64,000 nt of DNA from CAJJDF01 sp965657945 (GTDB lineage Bacteria; Bacteroidota; Bacteroidia; Flavobacteriales_D; CAJJDF01). The stretch is taken from NCBI GenBank assembly GCA_965657945.1, contig CBFHPW010000005.1, forward strand, positions 53,183 through 117,182. The letters run 5' to 3'. Below the pieces are notes generated by a model. The model saw only the letters and a list, made by a program, of their open reading frames with translations. It did not search any database and was not told the origin of the DNA. Position numbers and translations under genes: made by a program. Each line of letters begins with the position of its first letter. Position 1 is the stretch's first letter. This document shows, in pieces, positions 43,969 to 53,446 of this stretch.

Positions 43969-46366
43969 TCTACTCTTAGTCATTGTTTTATCGTTCCTGA
44001 TTTTGGAAGGGTATGCACAAGATAGATGCGTGGAAGTGCGATCAAAAAAAAACAACATTCTTTTATCAAAAGCACAACTTTTGAGTGTGTGCAGCAATCA
44101 GCAAATAAAACGTTCTGAGCTCGGTAAATTTTGTGTGAGCCAGGATACTTGCCAATATTTTACTTTCTCAGCACCCAACCACTTCGACAAAACGATATTT
44201 CTGGGCAACGAATCGCTCACCACCGTTATTCTATACCCTACTACAATCAATTTGGAGGAATTTGAAATAGTCGATTCAATAAGGATGTATGAATTAGACA
44301 AAATTCAATTAAGAAAAAACGAAAAAATGTTCGTGTATCATGCGAAGAAATCTGAACGGATACAACTTGACAAAGAAGAAGTGAATTTGGCTACCAATAA
44401 CACAAGACAGATTTATGGAAAAATAGCTGGGCTGAATTACATAGAAACCAGTGAAAGTGGAATTGGTACTGAAATTGGCGTGAGAGGACTGAGTGCAGAA
44501 CGTTCGAGCAACCTAAACATCAGGCAAAATGGATATGACATTAGTGCCGATGCTTTGGGATACCCTGATGCTTATTATGTGCCACCTGCTCAAAGCATAG
44601 AGGTAATTGAATCTGTTCGGGGAGCAGGAGCTCTTCAATACGGAACACAGTTTGGCGGTATGATCAATTACAGGTTAAAATCTTGTCACTTCACCAAAGA
44701 TAGTATTGTACTAGAGGCAAGTAAAACCGCTGGGAGCAACAGTTTTTTAAATAGTTATTCAGCCATTCAGGCAAAAAAAGGCAAGTTCTCATTCTACACT
44801 AATTTTATTTACAAAAAAGGAGATGGATGGAAAATGAATTCAGAATTTAATTCAAAAAACTTTTATTTCAACACAAATTACAAACTCAATAAAAAGTTAA
44901 GCTTTTCCACAGAATTTTCTCATTATTACTACCTAGCTCAACAACCCGGAGGACTTACAGATGCTCTATTCTTGGATGATCCAAGTCAGTCTATCAGAGA
45001 CAGAAACTGGTTTAGCGTCTCATGGAATTTACCTAGCCTAACCGTAAACTATGTTCGCAATGCAAACTTAGAGTTTTCCTCTAAGTTTTTTGGACTTCTA
45101 GCCAACAGAAAAGCTTTGGGCTTTTTGGGAAACATTACTCGAATTGACCCTCTAGGAGAAAGAGAAATGCTCTTGGATAACTACCTAAATATTGGAAATG
45201 AAACCAAGGTTGTAAAGCGGTATTCGTTTAACAAAAACACTAACATACTTGTTGCGGGCATTCGCTATTTTAAAGGTAATACCGAGAAAAAGCAAGGATT
45301 AGCTAATGCAGAATCGGGCCCAAACTTTACTTACAACAACCCTTCTCTGCTGGAAGGTTCCGATTATTTTTTTCCTAGTGTAAATTCATCTCTATTTGTG
45401 GAAAACGTACTTTATCTGACAAAAAAACTCAGCCTTATCTCGGGTGTTCGGGGCGAGTATATTTCTACTAATGCGGATGGATATTACCGCCTCATCAATA
45501 CCGATTTGGCGGGGAATGTTCTCACAGATGAAACAATTATAGAACAAAAACAAAACGACCGTCAATTTGTACTTTTCTCAGCGGGTCTCAGCTACGAATT
45601 TTCTCCAAATTTTCAGGTCTTCGCCAATTTTTCTCAAAACTATCGAGCCATAAATTTCAATGATTTGCGTATCACAAATTCTAACTTCAGAGTGGATCCA
45701 AACTTAAAAGACGAAACAGGTTACAATGCAGACATTGGGATAAGAGGAATGTGTAAAGAAACTTTTGGCTATGACGTAAGCTTATTTTATTTAAAATACA
45801 ACAATAGAATTGGATTTAGCCTAAAAACGGACCCTGTTTTATTTAATACCTACCGATTCAGAAGTAATATTTCAGAGTCAAGAAACATAGGGCTAGAAGC
45901 TTTGTTTCAGCTCAATTTCCTGAAATTATTCAACATAACTCAATCCAAAACAGCAATTTTAGGATTTCTCAACACAAGCCTTGTGGACGGAAAATACATC
46001 AACTCGACAGAAGCGGCCTATCAAAACAAACAAGTAGAACTGATACCAAATCTCATTGTAAGAACAGGAATTACTTTAAGAAAGAGGCAGTTTTCGGCCT
46101 CCTACCAATTTAATTACACTAGCGAACAATACACAGATGCCACAAACTCGGTATTTTCTTCCAATGCTATTTCTGGTGTGATACCAAGTTATTGGGTTTC
46201 GGATATTTCGGCTTCGTACTCATACAAATCTCTAAAAGGACAACTGAACATCCAAAACCTTATGAATCAAACGTACTTTAACAAAAGAGCTGTTGGCTAC
46301 CCAGGTCCTGGTATCATTCCTGCACCACCCAGAACGGTATATTTTACACTATCTCTGTCATTGTAA
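43952..46366 (+). CDS. TonB-dependent outer-membrane receptor (iron/siderophore type)
   Basis: 804 residues. Signal peptide ends about EGYAQD. A short pre-plug domain with several Cys residues (DRCVEVRSKK, LLSVCSNQQ, FCVSQDTCQYF) replaces the usual carboxypeptidase-like domain. The plug is at about 140-240 (RQIYGKIAGLNYIETSESG, RQNGYDISADALGYPDAYY, RGAGALQYGTQFGGMINY). The 22-strand barrel ends in FTLSLSL. The plug resembles FecA-type receptors. Start is TTG at 43952, inside the HTTM gene, so translation is coupled. Together with the three upstream genes it forms a probable iron-uptake unit. Confidence 0.9.
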   Translation: MKNITNLLLVIVLSFLILEGYAQDRCVEVRSKKNNILLSKAQLLSVCSNQQIKRSELGKFCVSQDTCQYFTFSAPNHFDKTIFLGNESLTTVILYPTTINLEEFEIVDSIRMYELDKIQLRKNEKMFVYHAKKSERIQLDKEEVNLATNNTRQIYGKIAGLNYIETSESGIGTEIGVRGLSAERSSNLNIRQNGYDISADALGYPDAYYVPPAQSIEVIESVRGAGALQYGTQFGGMINYRLKSCHFTKDSIVLEASKTAGSNSFLNSYSAIQAKKGKFSFYTNFIYKKGDGWKMNSEFNSKNFYFNTNYKLNKKLSFSTEFSHYYYLAQQPGGLTDALFLDDPSQSIRDRNWFSVSWNLPSLTVNYVRNANLEFSSKFFGLLANRKALGFLGNITRIDPLGEREMLLDNYLNIGNETKVVKRYSFNKNTNILVAGIRYFKGNTEKKQGLANAESGPNFTYNNPSLLEGSDYFFPSVNSSLFVENVLYLTKKLSLISGVRGEYISTNADGYYRLINTDLAGNVLTDETIIEQKQNDRQFVLFSAGLSYEFSPNFQVFANFSQNYRAINFNDLRITNSNFRVDPNLKDETGYNADIGIRGMCKETFGYDVSLFYLKYNNRIGFSLKTDPVLFNTYRFRSNISESRNIGLEALFQLNFLKLFNITQSKTAILGFLNTSLVDGKYINSTEAAYQNKQVELIPNLIVRTGITLRKRQFSASYQFNYTSEQYTDATNSVFSSNAISGVIPSYWVSDISASYSYKSLKGQLNIQNLMNQTYFNKRAVGYPGPGIIPAPPRTVYFTLSLSL

Positions 46367-46392
46367 AAGATTTTCACTAAGTTAGCAGAACA

Positions 46393-47313
46393 ATGAAACT
46401 CACAAAAGATTCTATAGCACAATTTGGCAATCTCGAAATCCTGGCAAAACAAGTTGTAGAAGGTTTTATAACAGGATTACATAAATCCCCATTCCATGGT
46501 TTTTCGGTAGAATTTGCTGAGCACAGGCTCTACAATAAAGGTGAATCTACCAAACATATAGATTGGAAACTATTTGCCCGTACCGATAAATTATTCGTAA
46601 AACGATACGAAGAAGAAACTAACCTACGGTGTCAGTTTATGGTAGATGTTTCTTCTTCCATGCATTTCCCAAAGGACGAATCAACACTCAATAAATTAGA
46701 ATTTTCGGCTCTTGCGGTGGCAAGTCTTATTGAACTTCTGAAAAAACAACGAGATGCTGTTGGTCTTTCACTTTTTTCGAATGAATTCAAACTTGAAACA
46801 CCAGCTAAAACGAACCAAGCTCACCAACGCTATATTTACTCAGAGCTTGAAAAAATCCTAGATAAAGAAAACCAGATGGAAGGACAATCCACACAAATTG
46901 TGGATGCTATTCATCATTTTGCCGAAAAAATCCACAAACGTTCATTGGTGTTTATATTCAGTGATATGTTGGATAGTGAGCTAATGAACAATGACGAAGC
47001 ATTTTCTGCCCTACAACATTTAAGACACAAAAAACATGAAGTAGTGTTGTTTCACGTCCTTGACAAATCAAAAGAACAAAAGTTTAATTACGAAAATAAA
47101 CCCACCGTGTTTGTTGATATGGAAACAGGTGAAGAAGTAAAACTTAACCCTTCTCAGGTAAGGGAGGAGTATCAATCCAAGCTATCTGAATACCAAACCA
47201 ACCTGAAACTAAAATGTGGTCAATACCAAATCGATTATGTTCCTACAAACATAGAGGAAGGTGTCTACCCCATTCTCCTTCAATATCTCATAAAAAGAAG
47301 TAAACTGACATAA
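46393..47313 (+). CDS. DUF58 domain-containing protein
   Basis: 306 residues. N-terminal GNLEILAKQVVEGFITGLHKSPFHGFSVEFAEHRLYNKGESTKHIDWKLFART and the typical KRYEEETNLRCQFMVDVSSSMHF, where DxSSS resembles a VWA metal-binding site. No membrane helices. In other genomes it pairs with a MoxR AAA ATPase and BatA/BatB proteins, none of which lie here. It follows the receptor by 26 bases, so cotranscription is possible but a functional link is not implied. Confidence 0.85.
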   Translation: MKLTKDSIAQFGNLEILAKQVVEGFITGLHKSPFHGFSVEFAEHRLYNKGESTKHIDWKLFARTDKLFVKRYEEETNLRCQFMVDVSSSMHFPKDESTLNKLEFSALAVASLIELLKKQRDAVGLSLFSNEFKLETPAKTNQAHQRYIYSELEKILDKENQMEGQSTQIVDAIHHFAEKIHKRSLVFIFSDMLDSELMNNDEAFSALQHLRHKKHEVVLFHVLDKSKEQKFNYENKPTVFVDMETGEEVKLNPSQVREEYQSKLSEYQTNLKLKCGQYQIDYVPTNIEEGVYPILLQYLIKRSKLT

Positions 47314-47362
47314 GTCATAAACGAAATTACAGCCCTAAAATCGAGCGATTGATTTAATTTCA

Positions 47363-47370
47363 TAACTTTG
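47363..47370 (+). promoter_or_regulatory. Candidate -7 element of trhO
   Basis: TAACTTTG, 39 bases before the trhO ATG at 47410. No good -33 at the usual spacing. Confidence 0.35.
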
Positions 47371-47409
47371 TAGCTCAATTTTCTTTTAACCCTTAAAAAC
47401 TCGTATAGC

Positions 47410-48441
47410 ATGCAACTGTACAATACATTAAGCTCAAAAGAAAGAGAAGAACTTATTGAACAAGCCGGTAAAGACCGACTTACCATCTCTTTCTACAAGT
47501 ATCACAAAATCAAAAACCCTGAAATTTTCAGAAATTATTTGTTCCTCCTTTGGGACAAACAAGAAGTATTAGGTAGGATTTACGTGGCTGAAGAAGGAAT
47601 CAATGCCCAATTATCGGTTCCCGCAGAAAATTTCAACGAGTTCAAAACCAAACTGGACGAAATTTCTTTTTTAGAAAATGTAAGACTTAATATTGCCATA
47701 GAGCATTATGATAAATCTTTTCTGAAACTGAAGGTAAAAGTACGAGACAAAATTGTAGCAGACGGACTGAATGATGACACCTTTGATGTAACGGATATTG
47801 GGGTTCATGTAAAAGCAGATAAATTCAATGAGCTCATAGAAGACCCAAACACCGTTTTGGTTGATATGAGAAATCATTACGAAAGTGAAATCGGTCATTT
47901 TAAAAATGCCGTAACTCCAGATGTAGATACATTTAGAGATTCACTCGATCTCATAGAAGACCAATTGAAAGACCACAAAGAAGACAAAAACCTAGTCATG
48001 TATTGTACAGGCGGAATTCGTTGCGAAAAAGCCTCTGCCTATTATAAGCACAAAGGTTTTAAGAATGTCTTTCAAATGGAAGGTGGAATTATCAACTATG
48101 TTAGACAAGTGAACGAGCAAGGTCTTGAAAATAAATTTATGGGTAAAAACTTTGTGTTTGACGAAAGACGAGCCGAACGAATATCAGACCACGTAATTTC
48201 TCATTGTCATCAGTGTGGCGAACCCTCAGATGTTCATGTGAATTGCTTGAATCAAGGTTGTCACCTTTTATTTATTCAATGTAGTTCTTGCTCAGAAAAA
48301 ATGAACACGTGTTGCTCGGAGGAGTGTAAAGAGATAACTGCCCTTCCCGAAGAAGAACAGAAACAATTGCGCAAAGGAATAGCCGCTGGAAACAAAATAT
48401 TCAAGAAGGGAAGATCAGAGGTATTGAAGTATAAAAACTAA
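47410..48441 (+). CDS. trhO: tRNA uridine(34) 5-hydroxylase, rhodanese-type
   Basis: 343 residues, YceA/TrhO family: oxygen-dependent hydroxylation of U34 in tRNA. N-terminal acylphosphatase-like domain with GRIYVAEEGINAQLSVP. Rhodanese domain with active Cys in MYCTGGIRCEKASAYYKHKGF, about residue 198. The C-terminal extension carries Cys/His-rich segments (SHCHQCGEPSDVHVNC, CSSCSEKMNTCCSEEC) that probably bind zinc. Length is normal for the family. Ends in its own terminator. Confidence 0.94.
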   Translation: MQLYNTLSSKEREELIEQAGKDRLTISFYKYHKIKNPEIFRNYLFLLWDKQEVLGRIYVAEEGINAQLSVPAENFNEFKTKLDEISFLENVRLNIAIEHYDKSFLKLKVKVRDKIVADGLNDDTFDVTDIGVHVKADKFNELIEDPNTVLVDMRNHYESEIGHFKNAVTPDVDTFRDSLDLIEDQLKDHKEDKNLVMYCTGGIRCEKASAYYKHKGFKNVFQMEGGIINYVRQVNEQGLENKFMGKNFVFDERRAERISDHVISHCHQCGEPSDVHVNCLNQGCHLLFIQCSSCSEKMNTCCSEECKEITALPEEEQKQLRKGIAAGNKIFKKGRSEVLKYKN

Positions 48442-48465
48442 CTCATAAACCTCCTAGATATATTC

Positions 48466-48500
48466 AAAAAGCCAATGAGAAGGTTCTCATTGGCTTTTTT
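48466..48500 (+). terminator. Rho-independent terminator of trhO
   Basis: AAAAAGCCAATGAGA pairs with TCTCATTGGCTTTTT around loop AGGT, ending in six T residues. Confidence 0.92.
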
Positions 48501-48602
48501 ATTTACCTCCTTGTAAGAAATAATAGTTATTACCCGTTGAAGTTCATCCTTTCCTTGTCTTTGTAAAAGGCAAAACACAATCCAAAAGTTAACACAAAAA
48601 GA

Positions 48603-48632
48603 AAAGCCAACTATCGTCTGACAGTTGGCTTT
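48603..48632 (-). terminator. Terminator of the actA-coxA operon
   Basis: On the minus strand an AAAGCCAACT/AGTTGGCTTT stem (48632-48603) is followed by TTCTTTTTGTG. It lies 25 bases beyond the coxA stop and closes the leftward respiratory operon. Confidence 0.7.
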
Positions 48633-48656
48633 ATTTATATAAAATTAATTCTCTTT

Positions 48657-50432
48657 TTAGTGACTTTGCTCACCTTCCTTCAACGGAACATTTTGTGGTA
48701 CAAAATCTTCTTCGTGATCTGGGTTACTGTAGTCATAAGGCCATCTGTGTACAACTGGTAAAGCTCCAGGCCAGTTTCCATGTATTGGCTTCACTGGAGT
48801 GGTCCACTCCAATGTATTCGATTTCCAAGGGTTCTGAGTAGTTACTCTTCCATGGTACATACTGTGGAAAAAATTGTAGAAGAAAATCAACTGAGCAATT
48901 CCTCCGATAATTGCAAAAATTGTGATCACCTCATTCAAATCTTGAATGTGATCTAAAAATGCAAATTCTGTATTAGAATAATACCTTCTTGGTGCTCCTG
49001 CTAATCCAACAAAGTGCATTGGAAAGAATACTCCATATCCTGAAACTAGTGTCATCCAAAAGTGGGCATAACCTAACTTTTTATTCATCAGTCTTCCATA
49101 CATTTTAGGGAACCAGTGATAAACACCAGCAAACATTCCAAATATAGCCGACAATCCCATTACAATATGAAAGTGAGCAACAACGAAATACGTATCGTGT
49201 ACAGGAATATCAAGTGTAGCATCTGCAAGGATAATACCTGTTAGTCCTCCTGTAATAAAAGTAGAAACAAGACCAATAGAAAATAACATGGCAGGTGTAT
49301 AATGAATGTTACCTTTCCATAAAGTAGTGATGTAGTTAAACGCTTTCACTGCAGAAGGAATTGCAATCAATAAAGTGGTGAAAACAAATATACCTCCAAT
49401 GAAAGGATTCATTCCCGTAATAAACATGTGGTGACCCCAAACAATAAACGATAAGAATCCTATTGCTAAAATAGAACCAATCATTGCTCTGTATCCAAAA
49501 ATTGGTTTACGAGCGTTGGTTGATACGATCTCAGAAGTAATTCCTAGTGCTGGCAAAAGTACAATGTAAACTTCTGGGTGACCCAAGAACCAGAATAAGT
49601 GCTGGTACAAAATTGGTGAACCTCCAGAAGCATCAAGTGCTTCACCTCCAATAAAAATATCTGACAGGTAGAAACTTGTTCCGAACGATTTATCCATCAA
49701 TAACAACAATACCGCTGAAACCAATACTGGGAAAGATAAAACTCCTAAAATTGCTGTGACAAAGAAAGCCCAAATTGTTAGAGGCAATCTTGTCATCTTC
49801 ATCCCAATTGTTCTAAGGTTAAGAATAGTTACAATGTAGTTAAGTGCTCCTAACAAAGACGATGCGATGAACAAAGTCATAGAAAGTAACCATAAAGTCA
49901 TTCCCGTACCTGAACCAGGTATTGCCTTTTCTAAGATACTCAAAGGAGGATAAACCGTCCAACCGGCAGCAGCTGGTCCCGACTCAACCATTAAGGAATA
50001 CAACATGATTGCACTGGATAAGGCAAATAACCAAAATGACAACATGTTTAGTAAACCTGAAGCCATATCACGTGCTCCTATCTGAAGTGGAATTAGCAAA
50101 TTACTAAAGGTTCCACTTAACCCTCCTGTCAAAACGAAAAATACCATAATGGTTCCATGAATCGTTACAATTGCTAAGTATCTGTCTGGTTTTAGCAAAC
50201 CGTCTTCACTTAAATAACTATCTCCAAGAAAAAATTTCATTGACTCAAACTGTTCGTTCGGCCATGCAATTTGCATTCTGAATAGTACAGATAAAATAAC
50301 CGCAACAATTCCCATAACCATTGCAGTAATTAAAAACTGCTTAGAAATCATTTTGTGATCTTGACTAAAAAGATACTTCGTGATAAAACTTTCGTGGTGG
50401 TGGTGACCTTCTTCGTGTGTGTGTGCTCCCAT
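48657..50432 (-). CDS. ctaD: Cytochrome c oxidase subunit I (haem-copper, A1 type)
   Basis: 591 residues, about 12 membrane helices. Contains the CuB/haem sites FWFLGHPEVYIVLLPALGI (His-Tyr cross-link and the A1-type Glu), VWGHHMFITGM and HDTYFVVAHFHIVMG (haem a3 and a ligands). N-terminus MGAHTHEEGHHHHES is His-rich before the first helix. Reduces O2 to water and pumps protons, receiving electrons via CuA of subunit II. Last gene of the operon, 38 bases after subunit II. Subunit III is not in this window next to it. Confidence 0.97.
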   Translation of the reverse strand: MGAHTHEEGHHHHESFITKYLFSQDHKMISKQFLITAMVMGIVAVILSVLFRMQIAWPNEQFESMKFFLGDSYLSEDGLLKPDRYLAIVTIHGTIMVFFVLTGGLSGTFSNLLIPLQIGARDMASGLLNMLSFWLFALSSAIMLYSLMVESGPAAAGWTVYPPLSILEKAIPGSGTGMTLWLLSMTLFIASSLLGALNYIVTILNLRTIGMKMTRLPLTIWAFFVTAILGVLSFPVLVSAVLLLLMDKSFGTSFYLSDIFIGGEALDASGGSPILYQHLFWFLGHPEVYIVLLPALGITSEIVSTNARKPIFGYRAMIGSILAIGFLSFIVWGHHMFITGMNPFIGGIFVFTTLLIAIPSAVKAFNYITTLWKGNIHYTPAMLFSIGLVSTFITGGLTGIILADATLDIPVHDTYFVVAHFHIVMGLSAIFGMFAGVYHWFPKMYGRLMNKKLGYAHFWMTLVSGYGVFFPMHFVGLAGAPRRYYSNTEFAFLDHIQDLNEVITIFAIIGGIAQLIFFYNFFHSMYHGRVTTQNPWKSNTLEWTTPVKPIHGNWPGALPVVHRWPYDYSNPDHEEDFVPQNVPLKEGEQSH

Positions 50433-50470
50433 TTCTTTTTTATAAATCTATTAAAGTATAAATCTTCTAA

Positions 50471-51775
50471 TTATTGAACTATAGCAACAGCAGTTGAATC
50501 TACTACTGTTTCCACAATTACTTCTTCTGTTTTATTTTCCTCTGACTTAGGTTCTTCCAATCCAACTAGAATAGGAAAAGATTTTGATTTCTTTTGCTCT
50601 GCATACCAAACATCAAATTCTTCTTGTGTATCAACAACTATGATATTCATTTGCATATTGTAATGAGAAGAACCACATATTTTGTTACACAACAATACGT
50701 AATTAAACTCAACCTCTTCTTTCCCGTCCAATACTCTTTGTTCGTTTGTTTTCTCGTACTGCTCAATAACTTCTGGCATTTTTCTCATTTCTGCCGTACT
50801 GATAGTAGGCTTGAAAGAAAATCTAGTTTCCATACCTGGTACACAGTTCATTTGAGCTCTAAAGTGAGGAAATAAGGCAGAGTGTATGACATCTCTTGAT
50901 CTGAATTTAAATTCATAATTTTTTCCTTTTACCAAATACAACTCTTTCACAATCACATCATCGTTTGCCGCTTTATCTGTTTCAGGGGTTTGTGCTCTTC
51001 TCAACGGCTCCAATCGAATTAATTGTCTTTCCAATCGCTCGACCTTTTCATTCATTTCTGCCAGCTTTGCATCGGGAGTCAAATCTCCATTCTCTTCTAT
51101 TTCTTTTTCAATTTTTTCAATCTCTTCTTTCCACAATTTTTCTTTTGTGTCAATCAGGGATGAAGTTACCACTCCCAGAGGATTGTTTGTTTCAATCACC
51201 TTGAAATCGGAATTCCCTAAAGTGTTATCTTCTCCTGCGTACCTTGCATTCCATCCAAACTGTTGAGCATAAATTTCAATTACTTCTGCATTTTCAACTG
51301 GTGTTGTTATTTTATTCCAAACTAACAAACCACCGATGATAATCCCTGCTAAAGTAACAGCTGGAATTACTGTCCATACCAATTCTAATTTTGTTGAGTG
51401 TGCAAAAAACACTGCCTTTCTTCCTTTCTTCTTTTGATACTTGATAGCAAACACAAACAATAAAGTTTGAGTTAAATAAAATACTATCAACAAGATAATC
51501 CAATTGGCATCGTACAAGAAATCAATGTCATTTCCATGCTCTGATGCCGATACACCAAGTCCCGGTCTTGGACCATAATGAAAAAACATCCAAGTTGAAG
51601 AAATCATCAAAGTCACATAGAACACCAACAACATTCCAGCATTGAATTTTGTTTCTCCAGGAGTTACATCTGCTTCATCCTTGTTTCTCAATTTTGATGA
51701 GAGTTCGTACACTTTCATCAATTGAGCTAATGCAACGATGACCAATACTATTACTAAAACTATTAAAAATTTCAT
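50471..51775 (-). CDS. ctaC: Cytochrome c oxidase subunit II with coiled-coil insertion
   Basis: 434 residues. N-terminal helix, then the two subunit II helices (about 50-65 and 90-110, KLELVWTVIPAVTLAGI near 140), and the CuA domain with LLCNKICGSSHYNM (CxxxCxxxHxxM). Between QQFGWNARYAGEDNTLGNSDFKVIE and the copper strands, an insertion (about 205-275) of charged heptads (LWKEEIEKIEKEIEE, LAEMNEKVERLERQLIRLEPL) breaks the CuA domain, which explains the extra length. The C-terminus carries a low-complexity acidic/valine tail. Accepts electrons from cytochrome c or directly from ActE/ActA. Confidence 0.95.
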   Translation of the reverse strand: MKFLIVLVIVLVIVALAQLMKVYELSSKLRNKDEADVTPGETKFNAGMLLVFYVTLMISSTWMFFHYGPRPGLGVSASEHGNDIDFLYDANWIILLIVFYLTQTLLFVFAIKYQKKKGRKAVFFAHSTKLELVWTVIPAVTLAGIIIGGLLVWNKITTPVENAEVIEIYAQQFGWNARYAGEDNTLGNSDFKVIETNNPLGVVTSSLIDTKEKLWKEEIEKIEKEIEENGDLTPDAKLAEMNEKVERLERQLIRLEPLRRAQTPETDKAANDDVIVKELYLVKGKNYEFKFRSRDVIHSALFPHFRAQMNCVPGMETRFSFKPTISTAEMRKMPEVIEQYEKTNEQRVLDGKEEVEFNYVLLCNKICGSSHYNMQMNIIVVDTQEEFDVWYAEQKKSKSFPILVGLEEPKSEENKTEEVIVETVVDSTAVAIVQ

Positions 51776-51828
51776 TTGCTATTTTTATTTAATCTTCTTT
51801 AATCTATCTCTGTTGTAAAATTATTCTA

Positions 51829-53421
51829 TTAAGTATGGTGATGCAAGTTTTCATCCAAATATGGATGATTTTTCACCAACATTGGAGCTTTTGATAAAGT
51901 TCTCAATACAGTAAAAATAAACATCCCTAAAAAGGCTACAAACATACCCACCTCGAGGAATCCGATAGCCCAGTGATCGAACACTGAACCAGGCATAACC
52001 AAAATGAAAACATCAACCCAGTGGAATACAAACAATATACTACCGATAATAATAATGGTATTTTTACTACGTTTCGCCTCTCGAGACATCAACAAGATAA
52101 TTGGAATTACAAAGTTAACGGCAACTGTAGTCCAAAGTATCCACTTGTAATCTCCAAATCTATCCAAGTAATAGGTTACCTCTTCAGGGATATTGGCATA
52201 CCAAATCAACATAAATTGAGAGAAGAACAAGTACGTCCACAAAAAGCTAATTGCAAACATCCATTTCCCCATATCATGAATATGAGATTCATTGATAAAA
52301 TCAAGGTATCCCAAACCTTTCAACCAAAAGGTTAAAAGTAGGATAAATATAGTCGCAGACAACCAAATTCCTGAGAATACATACCACCCGTATAAGGTAC
52401 TAAACCAGTGTGTATCAATAGACATAACCCACTGCCATGACATTGCCGATGATAAATATCCAAACAATACCAAGAACAAAGCTCCTTTTGCAAAGTTCTT
52501 CATGTGAATCTTTGTTCCCCCTTCAAGATCCTCTTGTAAAGATCGTTTTCTAAATCCTCTTGCAAATAAAAGAAATACTGCAAAATACACGGCATTCATT
52601 AACCAAAAGAACCATTGAGATAAGAAAGGTTTTTTATTCGCGATTATAATATCAAAGTGAGGACTATCTGGATTATGAACTTCTGGGTCCATCCAGTGAT
52701 AGATGTGATTCCAATGCATGGAAGCACCAACAAAAACAATAATTAAAAAGATTGCCCCAATTGGTAACCAACCTATTATTGCTTCAAGGATTCTTTTGTA
52801 CACTACACCCCAACCAGACTCAGTAGCATACTGTAACGCAATGAAAAATAAAGCTCCAAGTCCAATTCCGAAGAAAAAGAAGGCATTTACCAATAAATTT
52901 GACCAGGTTCTGGAGTGACCCTTATCTGCAAAAGCTCCTTCTTCGTGAATGATGTGTTCCAAGGTTTCCATTGGTGAATGATGAACTGCGTGTGAATCGT
53001 GCCCTCCTTCTTGGTGAGCTTCTTCATTTGCATGTTTAATCTCGTCACCGTGTGCCTCTTCGTGTGAATGATCTCCTTTTGATTCGAGTGTGTGAGGAGT
53101 TAACAACATTTTGAATTCAAATTCATCATGATGTGCAGACGAATGAGAATCTTCACCGTGGACTTCAGTTAAATCCACAAAGTCTACAGAAATGTGCGAT
53201 TCAGCTGCTGCCGTTTTCACATTTGCCACAAATTCTTCTTTCGTAAAAGGAAGTTCTTTGTAATATTCTACTAACAATCCCTCTTCCCCTTCGTGAGCAG
53301 AATGAATTTCGGTGTATAAATGATTCTTTTCGCCAAGAAAACCTACCACGAACATTGCCAGACCTGCGGCAATAATGATAAATAAGTTTCTTTTTATTTT
53401 ACTTGTAAATTGAAAATTCAT
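51829..53421 (-). CDS. actF: Alternative complex III subunit ActF
   Basis: 530 residues with about ten helices. The membrane part follows the polysulfide-reductase NrfD-like pattern shared by ActC and ActF (WSNLLVNAFFFFGIGLGALFFIALQ, then AIIGWLPIGAIFLIIVF). Before the helices is a soluble segment with 17 His among residues 76-159 (SHSSAHHDEF, GDHSHEEAHGDEIKH, GGHDSHAVHHS) and many Glu/Asp. A possible N-terminal helix is at 12-29. It takes part in quinol oxidation and proton movement in the alternative complex III. Between actE and coxB. Confidence 0.9.
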   Translation of the reverse strand: MNFQFTSKIKRNLFIIIAAGLAMFVVGFLGEKNHLYTEIHSAHEGEEGLLVEYYKELPFTKEEFVANVKTAAAESHISVDFVDLTEVHGEDSHSSAHHDEFEFKMLLTPHTLESKGDHSHEEAHGDEIKHANEEAHQEGGHDSHAVHHSPMETLEHIIHEEGAFADKGHSRTWSNLLVNAFFFFGIGLGALFFIALQYATESGWGVVYKRILEAIIGWLPIGAIFLIIVFVGASMHWNHIYHWMDPEVHNPDSPHFDIIIANKKPFLSQWFFWLMNAVYFAVFLLFARGFRKRSLQEDLEGGTKIHMKNFAKGALFLVLFGYLSSAMSWQWVMSIDTHWFSTLYGWYVFSGIWLSATIFILLLTFWLKGLGYLDFINESHIHDMGKWMFAISFLWTYLFFSQFMLIWYANIPEEVTYYLDRFGDYKWILWTTVAVNFVIPIILLMSREAKRSKNTIIIIGSILFVFHWVDVFILVMPGSVFDHWAIGFLEVGMFVAFLGMFIFTVLRTLSKAPMLVKNHPYLDENLHHHT

Positions 53422-53446
53422 AGTTCTAATTTTCTACAATTTGTGG

